The notes below the pieces were generated by a model, which saw only the letters and a program-made list of their open reading frames with translations, had not been told where the DNA came from and ran no database searches. From Alphaproteobacteria bacterium (GTDB lineage: Bacteria; Pseudomonadota; Alphaproteobacteria; Sphingomonadales; Sphingomonadaceae), in contig JAQGLD010000027.1 of assembly GCA_028293055.1 (NCBI GenBank), positions 1 through 5,494 on the forward strand: a stretch of 5,494 bases of DNA, written 5' to 3'. Shown here one piece after another: positions 1 through 5,494 of this stretch. Each line of letters begins with the position of its first letter. Within the stretch, counting starts at the first letter, position 1. Made by a program: the position numbers and the translations under genes.

Positions 1-1290
1 CTATCGGGCGATGGTGCGGCCCATGCATCGCTGGGCAAAGCAGCCTGGCGCCTGCTGCCGTTCATCGTGCTGCTCTATTTCGTTTCATTTCTCGACCGCG
101 TAAATATTGGTTTCGCGGCCTTGACCATGAACGCCGATCTGGGCCTTTCGGCCGCGGCCTATGGAACCGGCGCCGGCATCTTCTTCTTGGGCTATTTTCT
201 CTTTGAAATACCATCGAACGTGATTCTCGAGCGTGTCGGAGCCCGTCGGTGGATTTCCCGCATCCTGGTCACCTGGGGCTTGCTGTCCATCTCGATGGCA
301 TTCGTCGTGGGGCCTGTCAGCTTCTGGATCGTGCGCTTCTTCCTCGGCATGGCGGAAGCAGGTTTCTTCCCTGGCATCATCCTCTACCTGACCTACTGGT
401 TTCCAGCTCCGGTGCGCGCTCGGATCACGAGCAGGTTTTTGATTGCCTTGCCGCTGTCCAGCGCCGTCGGGGCCCCCGTCTCGACATGGCTTCTCGGCAC
501 CCAGCTTTTTGGCTTTCACGGCTGGCAGTCGATGTTTCTCCTGGAGGGACTACCCGCAATAATCCTGGGTATCATGGTCTTGCGTCTGCTTCCTGATCGC
601 CCCCGCAACGCCCGATGGCTCACGGCCGCAGAGGCGGAGGCGATCGAGGCGGCCCTGGTCGCCGAGCCGGCAACGAGCACGACGCTGCGAAGCGGCCTTA
701 CGGGTGCACGAGTATGGCATCTGGCTTCGATCTATTTTGGCATAGTCGTTGCCCTCTATGGCTTTAGTTTCTGGGCGCCTCAGGCGATCAAGGGCTTCGG
801 GGGACTATCGAACCAGCAGGTCGGCTTCCTCAGCGCTATCCCCTATCTGGCGGTCATTCCGGCCATGCTGATATGGGCACACCATTCGGATCGTTCGCGC
901 GAGCGCCGCTGGCATATCGCCCTCCCGGCCCTGCTCGCTGGCCTCGCCTTCGGTGCCGGCGCGTTGGTCGACGCGCCGGCGCTGCGGCTCATACTCTTTG
1001 TCATCGCTGCGGTCGGCATCTACGCGACATTGCCGGTCTTTTGGACGCTTCCGTCTTCATTCCTGGGTGGTACCGGCGCGGCTGGCGGAATTGCGCTGAT
1101 CAACGCGGTCGGCAATCTCGGCGGGTATTTCGGGCCCTCGGCGATCGGCTTGCTCAAGGATCGTTATGGGTATGGCGCCAGCTTCGCGGTGCTCGCCATC
1201 AGCCTGGTCGTGGCTGGCGTATTGGCACTGGCGCTTCGTCGAACCGGCGAAAACACTCCGGAGATCAGTCACGAAGGAATAGGCAGATGA
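1..1290 (+). CDS. MFS transporter, anion:cation symporter (ACS) family, 5' partial
   Basis: This is an inner-membrane secondary transporter, most likely a proton-coupled importer of an organic anion such as an aromatic, sugar or hydroxy acid. The frame is open to the first base of the window and has no ATG, GTG or TTG before the GTG at 67. That GTG lies inside the first membrane segment, so the true start is upstream; 429 residues are visible. Family marks (window residue numbers) are the LDRVNIGFAAL motif after helix 1 (about 31-41), GYFLFEIPSN with a following GARRWISR loop (64-87), RFFLGMAEAGFFPG (112-125), a central cytoplasmic loop (about 197-237), the HHSDRSRERRWH loop (294-305) and ALINAVGNLGGYFGP (365-379). 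Hydrophobic stretches fit 12 helices. Its stop overlaps the start of the next gene by ATGA, so the two are probably co-translated. The exact substrate cannot be read from the sequence. Confidence 0.93.
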   Translation, partial: LSGDGAAHASLGKAAWRLLPFIVLLYFVSFLDRVNIGFAALTMNADLGLSAAAYGTGAGIFFLGYFLFEIPSNVILERVGARRWISRILVTWGLLSISMAFVVGPVSFWIVRFFLGMAEAGFFPGIILYLTYWFPAPVRARITSRFLIALPLSSAVGAPVSTWLLGTQLFGFHGWQSMFLLEGLPAIILGIMVLRLLPDRPRNARWLTAAEAEAIEAALVAEPATSTTLRSGLTGARVWHLASIYFGIVVALYGFSFWAPQAIKGFGGLSNQQVGFLSAIPYLAVIPAMLIWAHHSDRSRERRWHIALPALLAGLAFGAGALVDAPALRLILFVIAAVGIYATLPVFWTLPSSFLGGTGAAGGIALINAVGNLGGYFGPSAIGLLKDRYGYGASFAVLAISLVVAGVLALALRRTGENTPEISHEGIGR

Positions 1291-2690
1291 GCGTTCTCGA
1301 AGCTGCTCCGCCACGCCCGCCGCTGCCAGTTACAGTGGTCGACGAACTGCGCGCACTATTTGGTAGCCGCCTCCATCTCGGCCAGGCGATGCGGCATCAG
1401 CACGGCTGCAGCGAGGCTCATTTCGAGCCTAGGCTTCCCGACGCGGTCATCTTCGCGCACTCCACCGACGAAGTGGTAGCCATCGTCCAGATTTGCGTCC
1501 CGGCCAGCATCCCGATCATTCCCTTTGGTGCTGGTACGTCGATCGAGGGTAACACGCTCCCCGTCAGGGGCGGGATCTCGGTGGATCTGTCTGAAATGAC
1601 CGAGATCGTAGAGGTCAATGCGGACGATCTAGACTGTACTGTGCAGGCCGGCGTCAGGCGCGAGCAATTGAACGAGCATTTGCGCAATATGGGACTCTTT
1701 TTCCCCATCGATCCCGGTGCCAACGCAACGATCGGCGGGATGGCCGCCACGCGAGCTTCCGGAACTAACGCCGTGCGCTATGGCACCATGCGTGAGGCCG
1801 TCCTCTCCCTCAAGGTGGTCACGCCCGACGGCCGGGTGATCCGAACAGCTCGAAGGGCGCGAAAGTCGGCGGCAGGGTTCGATCTTACCAGGCTGTATGT
1901 CGGCTCGGAGGGGACCCTTGGGATCATCACCGAAGTAACGCTGCGATTGTTCGGGATTCCTGAGGCGATTTCATCCGCGGTATGCAGCTTTGAAACCTTG
2001 GCAGGTGCGGTCGACACGGTCGTGCAATCAATCCAGCTCGGCATCCCGCTGGCGCGGGTCGAAATTCTGGACGACGTCCAGATGAAGGCGGTGAATGCCT
2101 GGTCCAACCTCGATTACCCTGAGCTGACGACGCTTTTCTTCGAGTTTCACGGCTCTCCGACATACGTGAAGGAGCAGGTCGAGACCGTCAGTGAACTGGC
2201 TGCCGCCAATGGCGGTGGCGAGTTTCGCTGGTCCAACCTGCCGGAAGAGCGTTCCAAGCTCTGGAAGGCTCGTCATGAGGCTTATTACGCCGCCGTCAAC
2301 ATGCGCCCCGGCGCGACCGGCTGGGCCACCGACGTGTGCGTGCCGATCAGCCGTCTGGCCGAATGCATATCGGAGACCAAGCAGGATCTGCAGAAAGCGT
2401 CGGTACCGGCCACTATTCTCGGCCATGTCGGCGATGGAAATTTTCACGTCGTCTTCTCACTTGATCCGCATTCGCCTGACGAGCTGGCCGAAGCCGGCGC
2501 CATCAACGCTCGGCTCGTGCGCCGCGCTCTCCTCATGGACGGGACTTGCACAGGGGAACATGGAATCGGCCTCGGTAAGCAGGATTGGCTAGTAGAGGAG
2601 CTCGGAGATGCGGTCGAGATCATGCGGACTCTCAAGCGCGCCCTGGATCCGCATGACCTGTTCAATCCCGGGAAGATCTTCGCCCTATAA
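1287..2690 (+). CDS. FAD-binding D-2-hydroxyacid dehydrogenase (D-lactate dehydrogenase, GlcD/LDHD type)
   Basis: This is a flavoprotein expected to oxidise a D-2-hydroxyacid, such as D-lactate or a related acid, to the 2-oxoacid and to pass electrons to cytochrome c, quinone or ETF. It has 467 residues, normal for the family. The N-terminal FAD-binding domain (about 50-190) shows PFGAGTSIEGN (79-89), DPGANATIGGM (142-152) and YVGSEGTLGII (204-214). The C-terminal FAD-oxidase domain carries HVGDGNFH (His380 and His387) and GTCTGEHGIG (Glu424, His425). These match the metal- and substrate-binding His/Glu positions of LDHD and D-2-hydroxyglutarate dehydrogenase. It ends with the usual NPGKIF. 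The frame is open back to 873, inside the transporter gene. The ATG at 1287 is chosen because the N-terminus then has family length, AAGGA at 1274-1278 is correctly spaced, and the ATGA overlap implies coupling. Lactate, 2-hydroxyglutarate, glycolate or an aromatic hydroxyacid all remain possible substrates. Confidence 0.92.
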   Translation: MSVLEAAPPRPPLPVTVVDELRALFGSRLHLGQAMRHQHGCSEAHFEPRLPDAVIFAHSTDEVVAIVQICVPASIPIIPFGAGTSIEGNTLPVRGGISVDLSEMTEIVEVNADDLDCTVQAGVRREQLNEHLRNMGLFFPIDPGANATIGGMAATRASGTNAVRYGTMREAVLSLKVVTPDGRVIRTARRARKSAAGFDLTRLYVGSEGTLGIITEVTLRLFGIPEAISSAVCSFETLAGAVDTVVQSIQLGIPLARVEILDDVQMKAVNAWSNLDYPELTTLFFEFHGSPTYVKEQVETVSELAAANGGGEFRWSNLPEERSKLWKARHEAYYAAVNMRPGATGWATDVCVPISRLAECISETKQDLQKASVPATILGHVGDGNFHVVFSLDPHSPDELAEAGAINARLVRRALLMDGTCTGEHGIGLGKQDWLVEELGDAVEIMRTLKRALDPHDLFNPGKIFAL

Positions 2691-2806
2691 GGATCGTGCT
2701 GCCACCGCCGGCTCGCCCCTTACGCGCTTGATCCGCAAAGCCTTTTCGATCCCGAAAGATTTTGAAGCGCTAGCACTCAAGGCGGTCGAATTTCGGAGGG
2801 TGGGGG
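2691..2806 (+). other. 116-base gap between dehydrogenase and esterase genes
   Basis: This is the only sizeable gap inside the catabolic gene group. It holds no convincing reading frame and no clear -35/-10 pair. A small dyad (TTTCG at 2744-2748 and CGAAA at 2753-2757, loop ATCC) lies in a locally AT-richer patch, but it is too short and lacks a T-run, so it is not a terminator. The gap ends in the ribosome binding site of the esterase. Read-through from the upstream genes is the simplest reading; a weak internal promoter cannot be excluded. Confidence 0.5.
2795..2800 (+). promoter_or_regulatory. Ribosome binding site for the upstream (ATG 2807) esterase start
   Basis: GGAGGG lies six bases before the ATG at 2807, which is close to ideal spacing. 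This supports the longer, 522-residue form of the esterase. Confidence 0.55.
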
Positions 2807-4375
2807 ATGCCTTCCTCCAAAACAGAGGAGTTTGCCGTGTCAAGAACGCTTAACCACGACATCGTCGAGGTCACGAACGGGAAGCTGCGCGGGGAACGAC
2901 GACGTCGGATTGTCCGGTTTCGCGGAATTCCCTACGGGGCTTCGGTTTCTGGCGAGGCGCGCTTTCGCCCGGCAGCGCCCGCTCCGTCCTGGGCTGGCGT
3001 TCGCGACGCCCTGGAACTTGGCCCAGCCTGTCCCCAAGACCGAAACGCCACGATGGGGCTGTTTGCCTTGCCCGAGATCCAGGCCCTGGTGGGCCCCGCC
3101 ATCACCATCCGGCAACCAATGGACGAAAATTGCCTGGCGCTCAATGTCTGGACGCCGGGCTTCGCCACGAACGCTCGCAAGAAGCCGGTGATGGTTTGGT
3201 TGCATGGGGGTGGCTTCTTCGCGGGATCGTCGGGCTCGGCGCCCTATGACGGCGAGCGGCTTGCCGATATCGGAGATGTCGTAGTCGTATCCCTGAACCA
3301 CCGGCTGAACGTCTTTGGTTTTCTTCACCTCGCCGAGATCGCAGGCGAGGAATACCAGTCGTCTGGAAATGTGGGGCTGCTCGATATCATCCTCGCGCTG
3401 AAGTGGGTACGCACGAACATCTCGCAGTTCGGCGGCGATCCGCACAATGTGACCCTGTTCGGGGAGTCGGGAGGCGCGGGCAAGGTGTCGGCTCTGGGAT
3501 CGATGCCGGCTGCCAGGGGCCTGTTCCACAAGGCGATCGTCCAAAGCGGCTCGAACATCTCGGCTATGAGCGTGGACGGCGCAACGAAGCTTGCCGAGAA
3601 GGTAATCGCCGGAGCTGGTCTGAGGCCGTCTGATTGGAGAAGGCTGCTCGAGCTCCCGTCGCGGCAGCTTGTTGCGGCGGTGGTCTCGGATCCCGCCCTG
3701 GTCAAAATGGGGCCTGTCGCCGATGGCGTCACGATCCTTCAAACGGACCTGTTGCGAGGTCCCCCGGCGGCTGGCGTGGTTCCAATGATCATTGGAACCA
3801 CGCATGACGAGGCGCGGCTGCTGTTCGCTGGCGATCAGGCGGCATTCAACGCAGATGCAGAAGGCTTGCGGACGCGGGTTGCGAGCCTGACAGCGAAGTC
3901 TCCGGCCGAAGCTGATCTCTTGATCAATGCCTACAGGGCCGCTCATCCGGGCCTAAGTCCAGCCGACACCTTTTTCCTGATAGCGACCGACATTGCGATG
4001 AGGAACAGGGCCGTGCGCCAAGCAGAGCACAGGGTCGCGGCCGGCGCGAAGGTCTACATGTACCGGTTCGACTGGCGATCTCCGTTGTTCGGCGGAAAAT
4101 ACGGTGCCGTCCATGGCATCGATATCCCGTTCGTGTTCGACCAGGCCGATTCCCTCGGCGCGGTAGGACCCAACCCTGCGCGTTACGCTCTGGCTGACGC
4201 GGTGAGCCGTGCCTGGGCCCGCTTCAGTTGGACAGGTGATCCGAACCATCCCGGTCTGCCAACCTGGCCCCGATATGATCCTGAGGAGCGCTGGACGATG
4301 CTTTTCGATGAGAAGTCGAGGGCAGTTCAGGCTGCTCCCATCGTGGAGCCGCTTTCGAAAGGAAAGCCAGCATGA
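2807..4375 (+). CDS. Type B carboxylesterase (alpha/beta hydrolase)
   Basis: This is a serine hydrolase that cleaves carboxylic esters. With 522 residues from the ATG at 2807 it has normal family length, and no signal peptide is visible, so it is probably cytoplasmic. Visible marks are the N-terminal TNGKLRG and FRGIPYGA strands, ENCLALNVW (107-115), the oxyanion-hole HGGG (133-136), FGGDPHNVTLFGESGGAG with nucleophile Ser221, GTTHDEA with acid Glu335, and AVHGIDIPFVF with His436. The triad is therefore complete. Cys75 and Cys109 match the first disulphide pair of the family, which would be reduced in the cytoplasm. The start could instead be the GTG at 2837. Its codons for residues 323-333 contain a perfect 30-base palindrome. 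AGA/AGG make up 10 of 39 arginine codons, unlike etfB. Sphingomonad relatives such as fumonisin esterase FumD act in catabolic clusters; the substrate here is unknown. Confidence 0.94.
   Translation: MPSSKTEEFAVSRTLNHDIVEVTNGKLRGERRRRIVRFRGIPYGASVSGEARFRPAAPAPSWAGVRDALELGPACPQDRNATMGLFALPEIQALVGPAITIRQPMDENCLALNVWTPGFATNARKKPVMVWLHGGGFFAGSSGSAPYDGERLADIGDVVVVSLNHRLNVFGFLHLAEIAGEEYQSSGNVGLLDIILALKWVRTNISQFGGDPHNVTLFGESGGAGKVSALGSMPAARGLFHKAIVQSGSNISAMSVDGATKLAEKVIAGAGLRPSDWRRLLELPSRQLVAAVVSDPALVKMGPVADGVTILQTDLLRGPPAAGVVPMIIGTTHDEARLLFAGDQAAFNADAEGLRTRVASLTAKSPAEADLLINAYRAAHPGLSPADTFFLIATDIAMRNRAVRQAEHRVAAGAKVYMYRFDWRSPLFGGKYGAVHGIDIPFVFDQADSLGAVGPNPARYALADAVSRAWARFSWTGDPNHPGLPTWPRYDPEERWTMLFDEKSRAVQAAPIVEPLSKGKPA
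2824..2830 (+). promoter_or_regulatory. Ribosome binding site for the alternative (GTG 2837) esterase start
   Basis: AGAGGAG lies six bases before an in-frame GTG at 2837. That start would give a 512-residue esterase beginning just before the conserved IVEVTNGKLRG strand. It lies within the first ten codons of the longer form, so two good initiation sites are 30 bases apart. Confidence 0.5.
3774..3803. repeat. Perfect 30-base palindrome inside the esterase gene
   Basis: The arm GCGTGGTTCCAATGA (3774-3788) is followed directly by its exact reverse complement (3789-3803), with the axis inside a central TGATCA. Symmetry breaks at the next pair, 3773/3804. In RNA it could form a 13-base-pair stem closed by a GAUC loop. 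It covers the codons for Val324-Thr332, just before the catalytic Glu335. Function unknown: it could be an operator for a dimeric regulator, an mRNA hairpin, or a chance product of codon choice. Confidence 0.85.
4358..4363 (+). promoter_or_regulatory. Ribosome binding site for the short ORF at 4372
   Basis: AAAGGA lies eight bases before the ATG at 4372, within the last codons of the esterase. Together with the ATGA overlap it argues that the short frame is a genuine, coupled gene start and not a chance ORF. Confidence 0.55.
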
Positions 4376-4566
4376 ACACCAGGAAACATCACACACGCGT
4401 GATTGGTCGACGCGGATTGATATTCGGCACCATCGCAGTTGCAGTCTGTGCGGTTGTTGGTCTGGACAAGAAGGCCGCGGCGCAGCTCCCGGGTGGCTCG
4501 CGGCTCCCGTTGCCTCCCCTCGCCCTCACGCACGCACACATCTTCGACTATATGATATCGCTCTAG
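4372..4566 (+). CDS. Short ORF with Tat-like signal peptide; probable truncated exported protein
   Basis: I do not recognise this 64-residue product. The N-terminus reads as an export signal: a basic stretch, a twin arginine at 13-14 in GRRGLIFG, a hydrophobic core (about 16-31) and a likely signal-peptidase site after Ala-Ala-Ala (35-37). Only about 27 residues follow, rich in Pro and Leu and ending THAHIFDYMISL before a TAG stop. A signal peptide with so little mature protein suggests the gene was cut by a recombination event. The start is well supported by AAAGGA eight bases upstream and an ATGA overlap with the esterase stop, so the original gene probably belonged to the operon. The H-x-H in THAHIFD recalls the metal-binding start of amidohydrolase or phosphotriesterase-like enzymes, but this is a very thin resemblance. 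The alternative is a genuine small exported peptide. Confidence 0.5.
   Translation: MNTRKHHTRVIGRRGLIFGTIAVAVCAVVGLDKKAAAQLPGGSRLPLPPLALTHAHIFDYMISL
4551..4556 (+). promoter_or_regulatory. Possible -10 element (TATGAT) upstream of etfB
   Basis: TATGAT sits in an AT-rich patch in otherwise GC-rich DNA, about 125 bases before the etfB start. No TTGACA-like element is found at the proper distance upstream. It is a weak candidate for an etfB promoter, expected if etfBA is transcribed independently of the catabolic genes. Confidence 0.2.
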
Positions 4567-4678
4567 CTCGGTTACGTGTTGGCGGGCACTGCCTCGGCCG
4601 ATGCGGATCGTGGGCCGCTTGGCGAACCTGTATTCAGTAGCGCTTGCTGCGTGAGATGGTCCTGAGAAGAGGGTCGAA
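4567..4678 (+). other. Non-coding stretch between the truncated ORF and etfB
   Basis: These 112 bases hold no supported gene, terminator hairpin or repeat. They end in the etfB ribosome binding site (AAGAGGG at 4667-4673, five bases before the ATG). The stretch probably contains the junction between the catabolic segment and the core etfBA locus, and perhaps the etfB leader; the exact join cannot be placed from this sequence alone. Confidence 0.45.
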
Positions 4679-5428
4679 ATGAAGCTGCTGGTGCCCGTCA
4701 AGCGGGTGATCGATTATAATGTGAAGCCGCGGGTCAAGTCGGACGGCACCGGGGTCGACCTCGCCAATGTGAAGATGTCGATGAACCCGTTCGACGAGAT
4801 TGCGATCGAGGAAGCGCTGCGGCTTCGCGAGAAGGGCGTGGCGACCGAAGTGGTCGCGGTGTCGATCGGGCCTGCCAAGGCTCAGGAGACGCTTCGCACC
4901 GCCCTCGCGATGGGCGCCGACCGCGCGATCCTGGTCCAGACCGACGATCCGGTCGAGCCGCTCGCGGTGGCCAAGATCCTGGCGAAGATCGCCGAGGAGG
5001 AGCAGCCTGGCCTGGTCATTCTCGGCAAGCAGGCGATCGACGACGATTCGAACCAGACCGGCCAGATGCTCGCCGCCTTGCTCGGCTGGGCGCAGGGCAC
5101 CTTCGCCTCGAAGGTCGAGGTCGACGGGGAGTCGGTCAATGTCACCCGCGAGGTCGATGGCGGGCTCGAGACGGTGAAGCTCAAGCTCCCGGCGATCGTC
5201 ACCACCGACCTTCGCCTCAACGAGCCGCGTTATGCGAGCCTTCCCAACATCATGAAGGCCAAGTCCAAGCCCTTGGCGAACAAGACCCCGGCCGATTACG
5301 GCGTCGACACCGCTCCGCGGCTGGAGACCCTCAATGTCCGCGAGCCGTCGAAGCGCGAGGCGGGGATCAAGGTGGCCTCGGTCGACGAATTGATCGATCG
5401 CCTCAAGACTGCAGGAGTAGTGGGATGA
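4679..5428 (+). CDS. etfB: Electron transfer flavoprotein subunit beta
   Basis: This is the beta subunit of the soluble ETF heterodimer, which binds AMP and, with EtfA, carries electrons from acyl-CoA and other flavoprotein dehydrogenases to ETF:quinone oxidoreductase. At 249 residues it has the standard length. Visible marks are the start [33 protein letters not shown], the nucleotide-binding [10 protein letters not shown] (121-130), the signature region [21 protein letters not shown], and the partner-recognition loop [14 protein letters not shown] (184-197), in which Leu188 corresponds to the anchor leucine of mammalian ETF. Start: ATG at 4679 with AAGAGGG five bases upstream. It overlaps etfA by ATGA. 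It contains no AGA/AGG among 13 arginine codons, and ATC is used for 11 of 13 isoleucines, typical of a highly expressed native gene and unlike the genes upstream. The sequence fits Sphingomonadales. Confidence 0.97.
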   Translation: MKLLVPVKRVIDYNVKPRVKSDGTGVDLANVKMSMNPFDEIAIEEALRLREKGVATEVVAVSIGPAKAQETLRTALAMGADRAILVQTDDPVEPLAVAKILAKIAEEEQPGLVILGKQAIDDDSNQTGQMLAALLGWAQGTFASKVEVDGESVNVTREVDGGLETVKLKLPAIVTTDLRLNEPRYASLPNIMKAKSKPLANKTPADYGVDTAPRLETLNVREPSKREAGIKVASVDELIDRLKTAGVVG

Positions 5429-5494
5429 TTGCGCTCGTCTTGGTCGAACATGAAGGCGGCCAGTTGAAGGACGCCACCCTCTCCGCGGTGACCG
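5425..5494 (+). CDS. etfA: Electron transfer flavoprotein subunit alpha, 3' partial
   Basis: Only the first 23 codons are present. The product begins [19 protein letters not shown], the usual first strand and loop of the EtfA N-terminal domain; the FAD-binding C-terminal domain lies beyond the window. The ATG at 5425 overlaps the etfB TGA (ATGA), with AGGAG at 5413-5417 seven bases upstream. EtfA forms the FAD-carrying half of the ETF heterodimer with the product of the preceding gene, and the coupled order etfB-etfA is standard. Confidence 0.92.
   Translation, partial: MIALVLVEHEGGQLKDATLSAVT

Noticed and set aside
67..69. GTG at 67 as the true start of the transporter
   Set aside because: It falls inside the first membrane helix, and the frame is open and family-like (LGKAAWRLLPFI) back to base 1, so the gene starts upstream of the window.
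873..1286. N-terminal extension of the dehydrogenase frame into the transporter gene
   Set aside because: These codons overlap the transporter out of frame, and the translation is Arg-rich and unlike any domain. The ATG at 1287 has a proper ribosome binding site and gives the family length.
2741..2760. Small hairpin in the gap between dehydrogenase and esterase as a terminator
   Set aside because: The stem is only five pairs plus one wobble, AT-rich, and lacks a following T-run.
2840..3946. Long reverse-strand open frame (368 codons) opposite the esterase
   Set aside because: It is fully antisense to a gene with a complete catalytic triad, shows no recognisable domain and is rich in Arg, as expected of an opposite-strand shadow in GC-rich DNA.
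4209..4640. Forward frame running from the esterase into the etfB leader
   Set aside because: Most of it overlaps the esterase in another frame, and its product is Cys/Arg/Trp-rich with no recognisable domain or ribosome binding site.
4882..5220. Reverse-strand frame inside etfB
   Set aside because: It is antisense to a strongly conserved gene, and its Ser/Arg-rich product is typical of a shadow frame.

Overview
The window looks like a piece of an alphaproteobacterial chromosome, most probably a sphingomonad. The main evidence is the electron transfer flavoprotein beta subunit at 4679-5428, whose sequence and etfB-etfA order fit that group. The DNA is GC-rich, and every gene lies on the + strand. 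The organism is inferred from protein resemblance, not from a search.

Layout. Positions 1-1290 hold most of a major facilitator transporter of the anion:cation symporter type; its first residues lie upstream of the window. It overlaps by ATGA an FAD-dependent D-2-hydroxyacid (D-lactate type) dehydrogenase at 1287-2690. After a 116-base gap comes a type B carboxylesterase at 2807-4375 with a complete Ser-Glu-His triad. A short reading frame at 4372-4566 overlaps the esterase stop by ATGA. It encodes a Tat-like signal peptide and only about 27 further residues, so it looks like the stump of an exported protein. A 112-base stretch then leads into etfB (4679-5428), which overlaps the start of etfA (5425 to the window end) by ATGA.

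How the genes may work together. The first four frames look like one catabolic operon. The transporter would import an organic acid or ester, the esterase would release an acid from an ester, and the flavoprotein would oxidise a D-2-hydroxyacid to a 2-oxoacid. EtfBA carries electrons from flavoprotein dehydrogenases to the quinone pool and is a plausible electron acceptor, though it is also a housekeeping pair that may be adjacent by chance. Codon use changes at the boundary: AGA/AGG make up 10 of 39 arginine codons in the esterase and 5 of 30 in the dehydrogenase, but 0 of 13 in etfB. With the truncated frame at 4372-4566, this suggests a catabolic segment joined to core genome somewhere around 4540-4670.

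The strongest unexplained signal is a perfect 30-base palindrome (3774-3803) inside the esterase gene, over the codons leading to the catalytic glutamate. I saw no RNA gene, CRISPR array, insertion sequence or convincing terminator.
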